Positions 9,365-17,588 are shown, numbered from the stretch's first letter. The stretch: DNA of 33,207 nt from Haloplasmataceae bacterium (GCA_029240795.1 JARDZP010000059.1:1-33207), one strand, 5' to 3'. Program-made: numbers and translations. Notes: generated by a model from the sequence alone, not told the origin.

Positions 9365-9725
9365 TTAATAAACATGTTAAATATATAAATAACAAAAAAT
9401 ATTACTGTTAATAAAAATATATTGATTGGTGTTGCAATAATAAGATTTTTTGATGTACTTTATCCCATAAGGAACACACTTCACCCTCTACAGGAACACC
9501 GAAAAAGGAAACAGACCAAGTTTTATCGATGCAGCAAGACCAGAACTTGCTAAAGCACTTTATGATGAATTTAATGAGAAGTTAAGACAACAAAATGTAA
9601 AAGTTGAAACAGGGATTTTTGGTGCCATGATGGATGTATCTCTAGTAAATGATGGGTCAGTGACAATTATAATAGATAGTAAAAATAAATAAAAACTAAC
9701 TTTAATTACATTAGGGAGAATTTAA
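9365..9725 (+). other. intergenic stretch holding junction and dtd tail
   Basis: The stretch 9365-9460 is featureless AT-rich sequence. Junction and tail occupy 9461-9692. Only 33 bases then separate the tail's stop codon from the next start, with no terminator hairpin. Confidence 0.5.
9461..9692 (+). repeat. dtd: junction motif plus complete-length dtd 3' fragment, AMMDV lineage
   Basis: The motif TATCCCATAAGGAACACAC (9461-9479) precedes dtd sequence starting at TTC 9480. The 71-codon frame is open to its TAA and reads [15 protein letters not shown], later [18 protein letters not shown], ending DSKNK. This lineage (AMMDV, LVNDG, VETGIF) is the form common in other bacteria and is distinct from the local ADMKV/FTNDG form. 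The Pro of NDGPVT is Ser here, so even joined to a 5' half it would carry a damaged second active-site motif. Confidence 0.93.
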
Positions 9726-10151
9726 ATGACTAAGGAACAAGAAGTAGAAATAAAAAATAATTTGAAAATTGATAAAATATCAATTGTAGATTATAATAAT
9801 TTTTTTAATGATGCGAATTGCAGATTTTCATTAGATGATAATAATGAATTGCAACATTTAAATAGTTTATTAAATCGATTATTAATGGATGATAGATTAG
9901 CGAGTGTTTATGTTAGTATGTATTATGACGAGCTTGAAGATGTTGATCATAATATGTTCTGGTATTCAGATACTATAATTTTAGATACCAACATGAGTTT
10001 AAGTGAAACAGAAAATTATTTTGCTGATTGTAATTTTCAACCTAGCCAAATTATTGAACAAGAGGAACTATTATATTTTGTTTTAATTAATGGCCAAAAT
10101 AATGTTTATAAAAATAAATGTAAAAATCTAATTAGTATTTATTGGGATTAA
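9726..10151 (+). CDS. small acidic protein of unknown function
   Basis: A 141-residue soluble protein, rich in Asp, Asn and Glu, with no TM segments and no motif I recognise. Features include YVSMYYDELEDVDHNMFWYSDT in the middle and LFYV-type hydrophobic strands near the end. The ATG follows TTAGGGAGAATTTAA, a good ribosome site. It starts 34 bases after the stop of a dtd tail with no terminator between, so it may be transcribed by read-through. It might pair with the frameshifted gene that follows. Confidence 0.6.
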   Translation: MTKEQEVEIKNNLKIDKISIVDYNNFFNDANCRFSLDDNNELQHLNSLLNRLLMDDRLASVYVSMYYDELEDVDHNMFWYSDTIILDTNMSLSETENYFADCNFQPSQIIEQEELLYFVLINGQNNVYKNKCKNLISIYWD

Positions 10152-10216
10152 CTGATAACTAACATGATATTATAGAATTTTTTTTATATTTCTCTTAAAT
10201 AATCGTATATCAATAT

Positions 10217-10228
10217 TAGACGCGTCTA
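10217..10228. promoter_or_regulatory. perfect 12-bp palindrome upstream of the 10261 gene
   Basis: TAGACGCGTCTA is a perfect palindrome with two CpGs in an extremely AT-rich spacer, 33 bases before an ATG. It could be an operator or a chance palindrome; there is no further support. Confidence 0.25.
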
Positions 10229-10260
10229 TATATCTTAAAAGATTAAGGTTGGGTATTTAA

Positions 10261-10643
10261 ATGAAAGTAAAATTAATGGAAATTCATAAGTGTAATATAG
10301 TAAAAGTATGTTCAAGATTAGGTAGCATATATGGTGTATGGAAAAGTGGAGATCCAGTACTAAATAAGGAATATTATATTGAATTTACTATACATGATAA
10401 GATGATATTAAACAAGAATCTATTTAAAAGTAATAATTATGATTTTTCAATAGGAATGAAAGACGATTTAGTTATTATAAATGGTTATATGATTCATATA
10501 ATGATGGCTGTCTTGCAATTAAAATAGGAGATAATATCACTTTATTCGATGCAAATGATGAAATTAAAAATACATTTAATAATAATGATTACTTAAAGTT
10601 AATCGTTACAAATATAGATATCTACGATACTAACTTAATATAG
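10261..10643 (+). pseudogene. small unknown gene broken by a single-base frameshift
   Basis: The first 80 codons read MKVKLMEIHKCNIVKVCSR through DDLVIINGYMIHI. The frame then ends at TAG 10525. If one base is missing near 10498-10501 (ATAATG for ATAAATG) the reading continues HINDGCLAIKIGDNITLF and ends at 10643, giving a ~127-residue protein of matching composition. Smooth continuation of charged, strand-like sequence across the join supports a frameshift rather than two genes. Function unknown; no TM segment. A sequencing error would give the same picture. Confidence 0.55.
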
Positions 10644-10693
10644 TATTAATTTTTTTCTTAAAGTGAGAGTAAAAAAAATAATAGATTGCTTTT

Positions 10694-10925
10694 TATCCCA
10701 TAAGAAACACACTTCACTCTCTATGGGAACACTGAAGAAGGAAACAGACCAAGTTTTATTGAAGCAGCAGGACCAAAGCAAGCAACAGAACTTTATAATC
10801 ATTTTAATAATGAGCTTAGAAAAACACACAATTTAGAAGTCCAAACATGTATCTTTGGTGCTGATATAAAAGTTACATTCACTAATGATGGTCCTGTGAC
10901 AATAATAATTGATAGTAAAGAATGA
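10694..10925 (+). repeat. dtd: junction motif plus complete-length dtd 3' fragment
   Basis: The motif TATCCCATAAGAAACACAC (10694-10712) leads into dtd from TTC 10713 to a TGA at 10923-10925. The frame is fully open: [39 protein letters not shown]. Several normally conserved residues have drifted (AARP to AAGP, TGIFGAD to TCIFGAD). The GAAGCAGCAGGACCA run is shared with the tail at 26885, about 16 kb away. Confidence 0.93.
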
Positions 10926-10940
10926 TAATAAACAATAAAT

Positions 10941-10987
10941 AAACCCATTAAAGTGAAATAAATCACAGCTATTGGGTTTATTTTTTT
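10941..10987 (+). terminator. terminator after dtd tail
   Basis: AAACCCA (10941-10947) pairs with TGGGTTT (10973-10979), followed by ATTTTTTT. The stem sequence differs from the AAGAGGAACT type, so not all tails carry the same terminator. Confidence 0.6.
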
Positions 10988-11102
10988 AATTATTTTCACC
11001 CAAGAATGAGGGGTATCCCCTTGTTTTTTTGGACATTTTCCAGGATCTGAGCGTCCCTGTGTTACTGTTCTAAAACTATTTGTTTATAATCATTTCTTAT
11101 GT

Positions 11103-11180
11103 TTTTAATCTGACCTTTGCTTTATCAAGTGATACATTAAATAACTTCTCGATTTCTTTATAAACACAATTATGGTGCAC
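11103..11180 (-). pseudogene. possible ECF sigma-factor C-terminal remnant
   Basis: Read in reverse this gives HNCVYKEIEKLFNVSLDKAK followed by VRLKT and a stop. That is the helix-turn-helix pattern of sigma region 4.2 (compare INEIASILEINDNTVKTRL in the local sigma at 23235). No upstream part is present. Short and low confidence. Confidence 0.3.
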
Positions 11181-11256
11181 CTAAACCCAAAAGTGAACAA
11201 TTAAGAAAGGGGAATAAATATTTAAAATATATATCAAAATATTTTCTAATTTTATA

Positions 11257-11286
11257 TTGACCGACGGTCAGTCAGTGGAATATAAT
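11257..11286 (+). promoter_or_regulatory. promoter with TetR-type operator
   Basis: TTGACC (11257-11262) and TATAAT (11281-11286) with an 18-base spacer form a near-consensus promoter. The palindrome TGACCGACGGTCA (11258-11270) overlaps the -35, followed by GTCAGT repeats. This is the kind of operator bound by TetR-family repressors. The operon's third gene is a TetR regulator, so autorepression is the natural inference. Confidence 0.8.
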
Positions 11287-11316
11287 GTACTAGAAGATAT
11301 AGAGGAGGAAAGATGT

Positions 11317-12045
11317 ATGAAAAAATTTAGACGCTCTTTATTAATGTTTAGTTTTATATTTTTACCAATAACACTTAATTATTTTTCGCCTTATTTAATT
11401 ATTGATGGATTGGTAAATAAAGTTATTTCTGCTGCTTTTATAACTTGGTCATTGATGTTTTTTACATCATTAATATTTGGTAGGGCATTTTGTTCTTATG
11501 TATGCCCGTATGGTGGACTTCAAGTTATTACAGATGGTGTTCTTCAAAAACCACTTAAACAAATAAGAAGCTTAAGACTTGTGAAGTTTATGTTAGGAAT
11601 AATTTGGATTGCAGTAATAATCACTTTTTTTCTTATTAATATCAATAATTTAGAAATCAATGTTCTTTATTTAACTGAAAACGGTGTATCAACTGATAAT
11701 ATTGTCAAGTTAATCTTTTATTATGTCTTAACTTTTTTATTAATTACTTTTCCAATTATATTTGGAAAAAGAGGTTTGTGCATCTATTTTTGTCCAATGT
11801 CTATCATAAATATAATTGGTACAAAAATTAAGAACCTTTTAAATTTACCCTCACTAAGATTGAAAGCAACATCAAATAACTGTAAAAGCTGTCATAAATG
11901 TAATCGTGTTTGTCCTATGAGCATAGATGTTATGAATATGGTTAAAACAGGTAAAGTAAATCATACAGATTGTATATTATGTGGTGAATGTGATCGTGCT
12001 TGTCAAAATCAAGCAATTCGTAGAGTATTTGGGAGATCGAAATGA
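11317..12045 (+). CDS. NapH/MauN-type membrane 4Fe-4S polyferredoxin
   Basis: A membrane electron-transfer protein of 243 residues with four or five TM helices. It has the paired cytoplasmic Cys motifs of the NapH/CcoG-like family: CSYVCPYGG near residue 46 and CIYFCPMS near 150. It then has two ferredoxin clusters, CKSCHKCNRVCP and CILCGECDRAC, near the C-terminus. ATG 11317 has GAGGAGGA at 11302-11309. The longer in-frame start at 11257 is excluded because it lies inside the promoter. It overlaps the next gene by 4 bases (ATGA). Likely role: redox delivery to a membrane or TetR-controlled stress system; the electron acceptor is unknown. Confidence 0.85.
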   Translation: MKKFRRSLLMFSFIFLPITLNYFSPYLIIDGLVNKVISAAFITWSLMFFTSLIFGRAFCSYVCPYGGLQVITDGVLQKPLKQIRSLRLVKFMLGIIWIAVIITFFLININNLEINVLYLTENGVSTDNIVKLIFYYVLTFLLITFPIIFGKRGLCIYFCPMSIINIIGTKIKNLLNLPSLRLKATSNNCKSCHKCNRVCPMSIDVMNMVKTGKVNHTDCILCGECDRACQNQAIRRVFGRSK

Positions 12046-12515
12046 AAATATATGGAATAAATATATTATTACTTATTATCATATTACTTCCTAATCTGCT
12101 TTATATTATTTTTCCGCCTAGGAATGTAAACATTAGACCCAAAAAACAAAAAGGATGGTTTATTGTTATCGCGTTTGAAAAAGTTGGTCAATTAGGAATC
12201 TTTATCACGCCGTTATTTTTTAAATTTAAAATAGATAACTCAATAAAAATAATGACTTTGATTATTATGTGTTTAGCTTGTATCATGTATTATATATGTT
12301 GGATTCGCTATGTAAAGCATCAATCTGATACTAATTACCTTTCGACTCCATTTTTAAAAATTCAGATACCTTTAGTCATAAGTCCTATTATTTATTTTAC
12401 TTGTATTGGTTTTATATTAGAATCATGGATTATGTTACTTTTTACGGTTATATTTGCTTTTGGTCATATTCTTGAAAGTTTACATAACATTAATAGTAGA
12501 AAGGATATAGAATAA
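12042..12515 (+). CDS. four-TM membrane protein of polyferredoxin operon
   Basis: A 157-residue integral membrane protein with TM segments at about residues 5-25, 48-62, 71-90, 108-125 and 130-147. No catalytic motif recognised. It overlaps the polyferredoxin gene at its start (ATGA) and the TetR gene at its end (TAATG), so all three are translationally coupled. It may be the membrane partner of the ferredoxin protein. Confidence 0.75.
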   Translation: MKIYGINILLLIIILLPNLLYIIFPPRNVNIRPKKQKGWFIVIAFEKVGQLGIFITPLFFKFKIDNSIKIMTLIIMCLACIMYYICWIRYVKHQSDTNYLSTPFLKIQIPLVISPIIYFTCIGFILESWIMLLFTVIFAFGHILESLHNINSRKDIE

Positions 12516-13117
12516 TGAAAAGAATTACGAAAGATCCGCAGGAACGGCGAAAAGAAATTATGGAAATGGCTAATCAATTATTTAAGAAAAACGGATTTGA
12601 ATTAACATCAATCAATCAAATTGTTGAATCATTATCTATTGCGAAAGGAACTTTTTATCACTACTTTAAATCTAAAGAAGAAATACTTATTGCGATTATT
12701 GATGAATCGATGGAAAAATATATTCAAAATATCAAAATGTTTATTGATAATGACTCTTATGATGCGGTAAGTAAATTAAATTATGTATTTAAAATGATAT
12801 TTTTTAGTCAAAAGGAACCAGATGCAATTATTTTTGTAGAGGATAATAAAGATGCAATAGTACATCAAAAATTAGATGAAAAGTTTTACGAAAAAATCTA
12901 TCCAATTTTTTTATCAATTATAACGAAAGGTATTAAAGAAACAACATTTAAAATAACATATCCTGAGGATATTACTCAAATATTAATGATAGGTATTAGA
13001 GGTTATATTCATTACCATATTCCACATTTTAGTGATATTAATTATGCTATATCAAAAATAAGAGTTATTGAAGAATTATTTAATAAGCTATTAGATGTTA
13101 AGGTTAATTTTATATAA
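12515..13117 (+). CDS. TetR/AcrR-family transcriptional regulator
   Basis: A 200-residue regulator. The N-terminal helix-turn-helix reads RRKEIMEMANQLFKKNGFEL, then TSINQIVESLSIAKGTFYHY and FKSKEEIL (residues ~9-55), the classic TetR pattern. The ligand-binding part is variable and helical (MIFFSQKEPDAIIFVEDNK, then helices to the C-terminus). Last gene of the operon. The palindrome at 11258-11270 over the operon promoter is its likely operator. Confidence 0.92.
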   Translation: MKRITKDPQERRKEIMEMANQLFKKNGFELTSINQIVESLSIAKGTFYHYFKSKEEILIAIIDESMEKYIQNIKMFIDNDSYDAVSKLNYVFKMIFFSQKEPDAIIFVEDNKDAIVHQKLDEKFYEKIYPIFLSIITKGIKETTFKITYPEDITQILMIGIRGYIHYHIPHFSDINYAISKIRVIEELFNKLLDVKVNFI

Positions 13118-13253
13118 AGGAATTTATATATTTCTTTAATTATAAAAGGTTTTAATTCACGTCTTATTATTATGAAGTAATTCATGATTTAGGTTTAATA
13201 TAGTAGATGTGAATTTTATGACTAATAATTTACAAGGAAAAAAGTAACAATTT

Positions 13254-13277
13254 TGTCCCTTAACAAACACACTTCAC
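13254..13277 (+). repeat. solitary junction motif with only five bases of dtd
   Basis: TGTCCCTTAACAAACACAC (13254-13272) followed by TTCAC and then unrelated sequence. All other copies lead into a dtd tail. Here the tail has been lost, leaving the cassette-edge sequence as proof that a junction existed between the TetR operon and the channel gene. Confidence 0.85.
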
Positions 13278-13317
13278 TAATGCCATAGCTTTTTTTATGC
13301 AATTAACTATTTGTCAT

Positions 13318-13346
13318 TTGATGTTGTAAAATGTTAATGATATAAT
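13318..13346 (+). promoter_or_regulatory. promoter of the channel gene
   Basis: TTGATG (13318-13323), a 17-base spacer, and TATAAT (13341-13346). It lies 54 bases upstream of the start codon. Confidence 0.65.
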
Positions 13347-13399
13347 TACACTAACATAAATATAAATCTACACTTTTAGTGTATATATGGGGGGATTAT

Positions 13400-14938
13400 A
13401 TGTTTTCACAGGAGGATAAATTTTATTGTTGGACCTCTGAACCAAGAAAGTTTAATCAGTGGAGACGTGAAAATGATCTTAAGGGTTTATTTAATTATAT
13501 CCTTAGACATTCAGTATCATTTGAAAAATGGACAAAAGAGCAAAATTTAAACTTAGATGAATTATTATCTATAACACCAACTAGACATGTTTTTTACGGT
13601 AAAGCAACAAAATGGTGTTTTGTTACAGAGACAGATGGAATAAAAGATTACGCAATATATGAAACTAAACCATCAAAAGATGAACGCAAAATTATAAAAT
13701 CATTTCAATATCTTCCGTACTTTAAATGGAAAAGAGAGAAAGATAATACGTGTCCATTTGTAATCAACACAAATGGAGCGGAGTTTAATGAAAATAACTT
13801 TATGGTTAATGGTTTTGAGAGTAGTCGTTCATATACTCCTGATAATATTGAAGTTGAATATATTACAAAGATATTTGGTGAATTACCATTATTAAAAATA
13901 GGAAAATATCGTTTAGCTTCAAACTTCTCAATTTTTTCAAGAAATTTAGATTTTTTGGACTTAGATCAGTTAGAGTTATTTGGTGATTCGAGTTTATGGT
14001 ATCAAGGTCTAGATGTTTATTGTTCGACTATAAGAATGTTAAAATTATCAAATCTTTACGCTAACATGTTTAAAATAAAGTATTGTTTTTGTTCCCAATT
14101 AATGATTTTAAATTCAACTATTATGGATTTTGAAATATCTTATAGTTATATGAGCGATTTTGTATCAGGTATGTATATAGAGCGATCAAAACTAATTAAC
14201 TTTAAACTAGAGAAAGTTGTCATTGATAATATATCAATTTATGATACAGAGTTAAATTCATTTATATATAATCCACCTCAAAAGGGTGACATAGGACCAG
14301 TTGGATTGCATCCTATATCTTATCTTAATCTGTATAAAAATATAAAAAGATTACGAATAGCTTTCGAGAATATGGACAATACAACGGAAGCCAGTAATTA
14401 CTATTATTTAGAAAGATGTTTAAAAATAAAAAATTTTAAAGAGGAGTATCGAACGTTACCCCCAAAGTTTGATTACTCAGGAGGTTCATACTTTAAAATT
14501 ACAAAAGATTGGATTAAAAAAAGAATAGATTCTAAACTTGCTATGTTATATTTTAGAAGAAGAACAAAACAATATTTTATTAGTATAACAAATAATGAAT
14601 ATAGAAATAGTAGAATAACAATGATTGTTAATCATTATTGGTCAAAATTTGAAAAAGTCTTTTGGGGTTTCGGTGAAAAGCCTTTGCGTATAATTTTTAA
14701 TGCACTATTAATTATTTTATTATTTTCATTAATTTACTTTTTTACCAATATGGTTAATATTAAAGGAAATTTTATTAATTCCATATATTTTTCCGTAATT
14801 ACATTTACAACTCTTGGATATGGTGATATCACACCCCAAACAAGTTTAGGTCAAATATTTGTATCTATAGAGGCTTTGCTAGGTGCATTTACAATTGGTT
14901 TTGTGATTGCAGCATATACCAAGAAATCTAGAACATAA
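13400..14938 (+). CDS. two-TM potassium-channel-type protein with large N-terminal domain
   Basis: A 512-residue protein. The last ~85 residues are a 2TM pore module: TM1 (IIFNALLIILLFSLIYFF), pore helix and filter TTLGYGD at about residues 470-476, and TM2 (IFVSIEALLGAFTIGFVIAA). The ~420-residue N-terminal part is soluble. It has irregular repeat-like strands (LDFLDLDQLELFGDSSLW, MLKLSNLYANMFKIKYC, LMILNSTIMDFEIS) reminiscent of pentapeptide or leucine-rich solenoids, then a basic helical linker. ATG 13400 follows GGGGGGAT; the upstream in-frame ATG overlaps that site. The large soluble part presumably senses a ligand; which one is unknown. Confidence 0.8.
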   Translation: MFSQEDKFYCWTSEPRKFNQWRRENDLKGLFNYILRHSVSFEKWTKEQNLNLDELLSITPTRHVFYGKATKWCFVTETDGIKDYAIYETKPSKDERKIIKSFQYLPYFKWKREKDNTCPFVINTNGAEFNENNFMVNGFESSRSYTPDNIEVEYITKIFGELPLLKIGKYRLASNFSIFSRNLDFLDLDQLELFGDSSLWYQGLDVYCSTIRMLKLSNLYANMFKIKYCFCSQLMILNSTIMDFEISYSYMSDFVSGMYIERSKLINFKLEKVVIDNISIYDTELNSFIYNPPQKGDIGPVGLHPISYLNLYKNIKRLRIAFENMDNTTEASNYYYLERCLKIKNFKEEYRTLPPKFDYSGGSYFKITKDWIKKRIDSKLAMLYFRRRTKQYFISITNNEYRNSRITMIVNHYWSKFEKVFWGFGEKPLRIIFNALLIILLFSLIYFFTNMVNIKGNFINSIYFSVITFTTLGYGDITPQTSLGQIFVSIEALLGAFTIGFVIAAYTKKSRT

Positions 14939-15026
14939 ATGTTAACATAATTAATTGGAAAATTGTAAATTTAAAAATGAAAAGAAGATCATGCAAGATA
15001 GAAGTATGTTATTGGAGGATAAAAGG

Positions 15027-15977
15027 ATGGAAAAAACTAAAAATATTTTTGACTATGCAACTAAGGAATTATCACAAGATGCCTTCTTAAGATGGTTATT
15101 TGAAAATTGGAATTGTGAGCAATCAGATGTTCGCATGGCAAGCCAAACATTATTGAGAGAGTTTTTAGGTTTTGAAGAACAACAAGAATTTAATATTGAA
15201 GAATTATCAGCAAGAGGTCAATATAAAAATATAGACATTGTTGTTGAATGTATTATTAATAATGAAAAATATGTAATAGCTATCGAAGATAAGACTACAT
15301 CTAATGAGCACAATCAATTATTACAATATAGCAAAATTATTGAAAATGATTTTAAATATTACAAGAAATTTTTTATTTATTATAAAACAAGTTTAATATT
15401 TGATGATGAAAGTAGTCGTATAGTTAATGCAAAGTGGCAAAAATACGATGTTAATCGAATTTATAATATATTCAATAAAATGAATATTCTATTAACTAAT
15501 TGTTTACTAATTGATTATATTGAAAAAATTGAAGAATTAAACAGAGATTTTACAGAGTTATATCCTGAAAATATTAAGCAATGGAATATGAATAATTGGT
15601 ATAATTTTTCTCTTAATCATGATTGGCAATTGGATGATATTGATATTAACATTGGCAACTACCAGAATCAATATCTATGGATACATTTTCATTTAAAGGG
15701 ATATATGGGATTAAAACCATTTTTAGAAATTAGAAGTAGAGATTTTAAAAATGACTTGTTTATAATTAGAATCGAAATGTATGGAATTAATGAAGAATTA
15801 ATTAATGAAAATAAAGAATTGTGGAAAGTGAATATAAATAGAAGTGAAATATTTAAAATGCAAAATAATAGTAAACAAATTGGTACTAATATTATACAAA
15901 GCCCAGTATCAAATATTAATGATATTATTAAATTTGTAAAAATTTATATTCAAGAATTTCAAAAAATTATGGAATAA
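15027..15977 (+). CDS. PD-(D/E)XK nuclease superfamily protein
   Basis: A 316-residue protein opening NIFDYATKELSQDAFLRWLF, the N-terminal signature of the PD-(D/E)XK_4-type family. The catalytic pattern is visible as Asp70 (KNIDIVVE) and Glu87-Asp-Lys89 (VIAIEDKTTS), followed by EHNQLLQY. The C-terminal half is a conserved-looking beta-rich domain (YLWIHFHLKGYMGLKPFLEI). ATG 15027 has GGAGG at 15014-15018; the frame is open further upstream but without a ribosome site. Such stand-alone proteins are common in defence islands, but activity is not shown. It lies close behind the channel gene in the same cassette and may be co-transcribed. Confidence 0.8.
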   Translation: MEKTKNIFDYATKELSQDAFLRWLFENWNCEQSDVRMASQTLLREFLGFEEQQEFNIEELSARGQYKNIDIVVECIINNEKYVIAIEDKTTSNEHNQLLQYSKIIENDFKYYKKFFIYYKTSLIFDDESSRIVNAKWQKYDVNRIYNIFNKMNILLTNCLLIDYIEKIEELNRDFTELYPENIKQWNMNNWYNFSLNHDWQLDDIDINIGNYQNQYLWIHFHLKGYMGLKPFLEIRSRDFKNDLFIIRIEMYGINEELINENKELWKVNINRSEIFKMQNNSKQIGTNIIQSPVSNINDIIKFVKIYIQEFQKIME

Positions 15978-16007
15978 CATTAGGTGTTTGATTTAATTAC
16001 GCTTTAT

Positions 16008-16171
16008 TATCCCCTAAAAGACACATTAATAGACCAAGTTTTATTAAATCAGCTAGACCAGAACAAGCTAAAACACTTTATGATGAATTTAATGAAAAAC
16101 TGAGAAAAGAAAACATTAAAGTTGAAACAGGCATCTTTGGAGTTATGACGGGAGTTCAATTACTTAAATAA
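16008..16171 (+). repeat. dtd: variant junction motif plus internally deleted dtd 3' fragment
   Basis: A variant motif (TATCCCCTAAAAGACACA) is followed after a few bases by dtd sequence from AGACCA at 16031. The usual first ~33 bases ([11 protein letters not shown]) are deleted. The frame reads RPSFIKSARPEQAKTLYDEF, later VETGIFGVMTGVQLLK and a stop, an AMMDV-lineage tail that ends early without NDGPVT. More decayed than most. Confidence 0.9.
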
Positions 16172-16215
16172 AATAGAAGAAAATAAAATATTAATAAACG
16201 AAGGGGAGAGATAAA

Positions 16216-17205
16216 ATGAAAAAGGTTTACATACTAGTTACTCTTCTAGTATTTTTCTTAACTATTGATTTTTTTAATTATAAGCAAAATGCTCATACTA
16301 ATATCAATTCTTTGTATAAAGTTTTTGCAAATACAACGGATAATCAAGAATCTGATAATAAGACAAATAATGAAGGTAATAATAATGACAATTTACAGGA
16401 TTTTTTTACAAATCCGTTTGTTGTAAGTATAGGATGGGTAATTGGGTTAGTTTCAGGAATTATTCAAATTAAATCATATTTCAGTGATAGAAAAGTTCAA
16501 GGATATTTATTTGAAAAAGCAAAGATGGAACTAAAAGGAAATTATACTAAGGAACAAATTGACGAGTTAAAAAAAGTGCTTAATGATCTGGAGAAACAAA
16601 TTAAGATTGATCTTCCAAAACTAGCAAAGCAGAAAATTCGAGAAAAGCAAAAAGAAGAACTAGCTACACAAATTAGAAATTATTATGATGAATATAAAAA
16701 AATTGAATGCAATGAAATAAATAATGAAATTGTACTTGATAGTAAAATTGTTTCTGCAATACAAAGTGAAATTTTAAATAATACTAGAAGAAAAACGGAG
16801 AATTTACCAATTATTATAGGTGGAATATCGTTAATCGTTGTGATAATATTTATTTTTCCTTATGTAGAGTATTATTATCACTTTAACTTCGATTACTTTA
16901 TGTTTAATTTTTTTAAAAGATTTAATTTATTCCAAGTACTAACTTATTTTATTTCTTTAATGATTATTACATATTTAATAAAGAAATTTAATTTATTTGT
17001 AGATAGATTTAAGTTTTCAATCAAAGTACTAAAAAGAACAAAATACATTATGTACATTATCTGGATAATATTATTAATTGAAGTTTATTATGAACCATAC
17101 TATCTTGGTCCATTTTGGAGTATAATAGGAGCAATTATTACTTTTATTCCCTTTACTTTATCAATAATATTAAAAAATAAACTTCAAAATCTTATCTTTC
17201 GGTAA
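16216..17205 (+). CDS. membrane protein with coiled-coil middle, unknown function
   Basis: A 329-residue protein. An N-terminal hydrophobic segment (residues 3-20) may be a signal peptide or anchor. An Asn/Asp-rich linker (about 40-60) follows, then a TM segment (VVSIGWVIGLVSGIIQI). A charged coiled coil covers roughly residues 95-170 (KAKMELKGNYTKEQIDELKK). Four C-terminal TM helices follow (about 195-215, 235-255, 275-290, 298-318). ATG 16216 follows AAGGGGAGA. No family recognised. Sole cargo of its cassette; its stop lies only 12 bases before the next junction motif. Confidence 0.65.
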   Translation: MKKVYILVTLLVFFLTIDFFNYKQNAHTNINSLYKVFANTTDNQESDNKTNNEGNNNDNLQDFFTNPFVVSIGWVIGLVSGIIQIKSYFSDRKVQGYLFEKAKMELKGNYTKEQIDELKKVLNDLEKQIKIDLPKLAKQKIREKQKEELATQIRNYYDEYKKIECNEINNEIVLDSKIVSAIQSEILNNTRRKTENLPIIIGGISLIVVIIFIFPYVEYYYHFNFDYFMFNFFKRFNLFQVLTYFISLMIITYLIKKFNLFVDRFKFSIKVLKRTKYIMYIIWIILLIEVYYEPYYLGPFWSIIGAIITFIPFTLSIILKNKLQNLIFR

Positions 17206-17217
17206 ATGTATTAATAT

Positions 17218-17452
17218 TATCCCATAAAAAACACACTTCACCCTCTACGGTAACACCGAAAAAGGAAACAGACCAAGTTTTATTGATGCAGCAAGACCAG
17301 AACAAGCAACAGTACTTTATGATCAATTCTACACAGAACTAAGAAAAACACATAATTTAGAAGTACAAACAGGTATCTTTGGTGCTGATATGAAAGTATC
17401 TTTTACAAATGATGGACCTGTGGCGATAATAATTGATTCTAATAATAAATGA
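17218..17452 (+). repeat. dtd: junction motif plus complete-length dtd 3' fragment
   Basis: The motif TATCCCATAAAAAACACAC (17218-17236) leads into dtd from TTC 17237 to TGA 17452. The frame is fully open: [46 protein letters not shown], ending DSNNK. Apart from T to A after NDGPV it looks capable of replacing the end of the real gene. Confidence 0.94.
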
Positions 17453-17456
17453 ATTT

Positions 17457-17492
17457 AAGAGGAATTTACACTTAATTGTAAGTTCCTCTTTT
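17457..17492 (+). terminator. dtd-type terminator after tail
   Basis: AAGAGGAA-TTTACA and TGTAAG-TTCCTCTT form a long stem followed by TTTAT. Same type and position as the terminator of the intact dtd. Confidence 0.8.
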
Positions 17493-17563
17493 ATGTTATT
17501 AATTTATGAATTATAATTGTATTCAGTTGTGAAAATTAGAAAATGTAATGATACTCAAATTTT

Positions 17564-17588
17564 AAGTCACTAGGTTGTGGCTTTTTTA
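17564..17588 (+). terminator. small orphan terminator
   Basis: AAGTCAC (17564-17570), a six-base loop, and GTGGCTT (17577-17583) followed by a T run. No gene ends immediately before it. Confidence 0.4.

Larger units (their letters stand above)
10644..11256 (+). other. long intergenic stretch: tail, terminator and decayed DNA
   Basis: It contains the junction plus dtd tail (10694-10925), a terminator (10941-10987), and a decayed segment (10998-11180). The decayed segment has a reverse-strand sigma-factor-like remnant. The strong regulated promoter of the next operon begins at 11257. Confidence 0.5.
13118..13399 (+). other. intergenic stretch with solitary junction motif and promoter
   Basis: Contains the isolated junction motif (13254-13277) and a good promoter (13318-13346). 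A short inverted repeat, TACACT-TTT-AGTGTA, lies just before the ribosome site (about 13371-13385). No coding sequence seen. Confidence 0.5.

Noticed and set aside
11041-11256. Insertion-sequence remnant
   Set aside because: No transposase motif or terminal inverted repeats could be identified in this decayed stretch.
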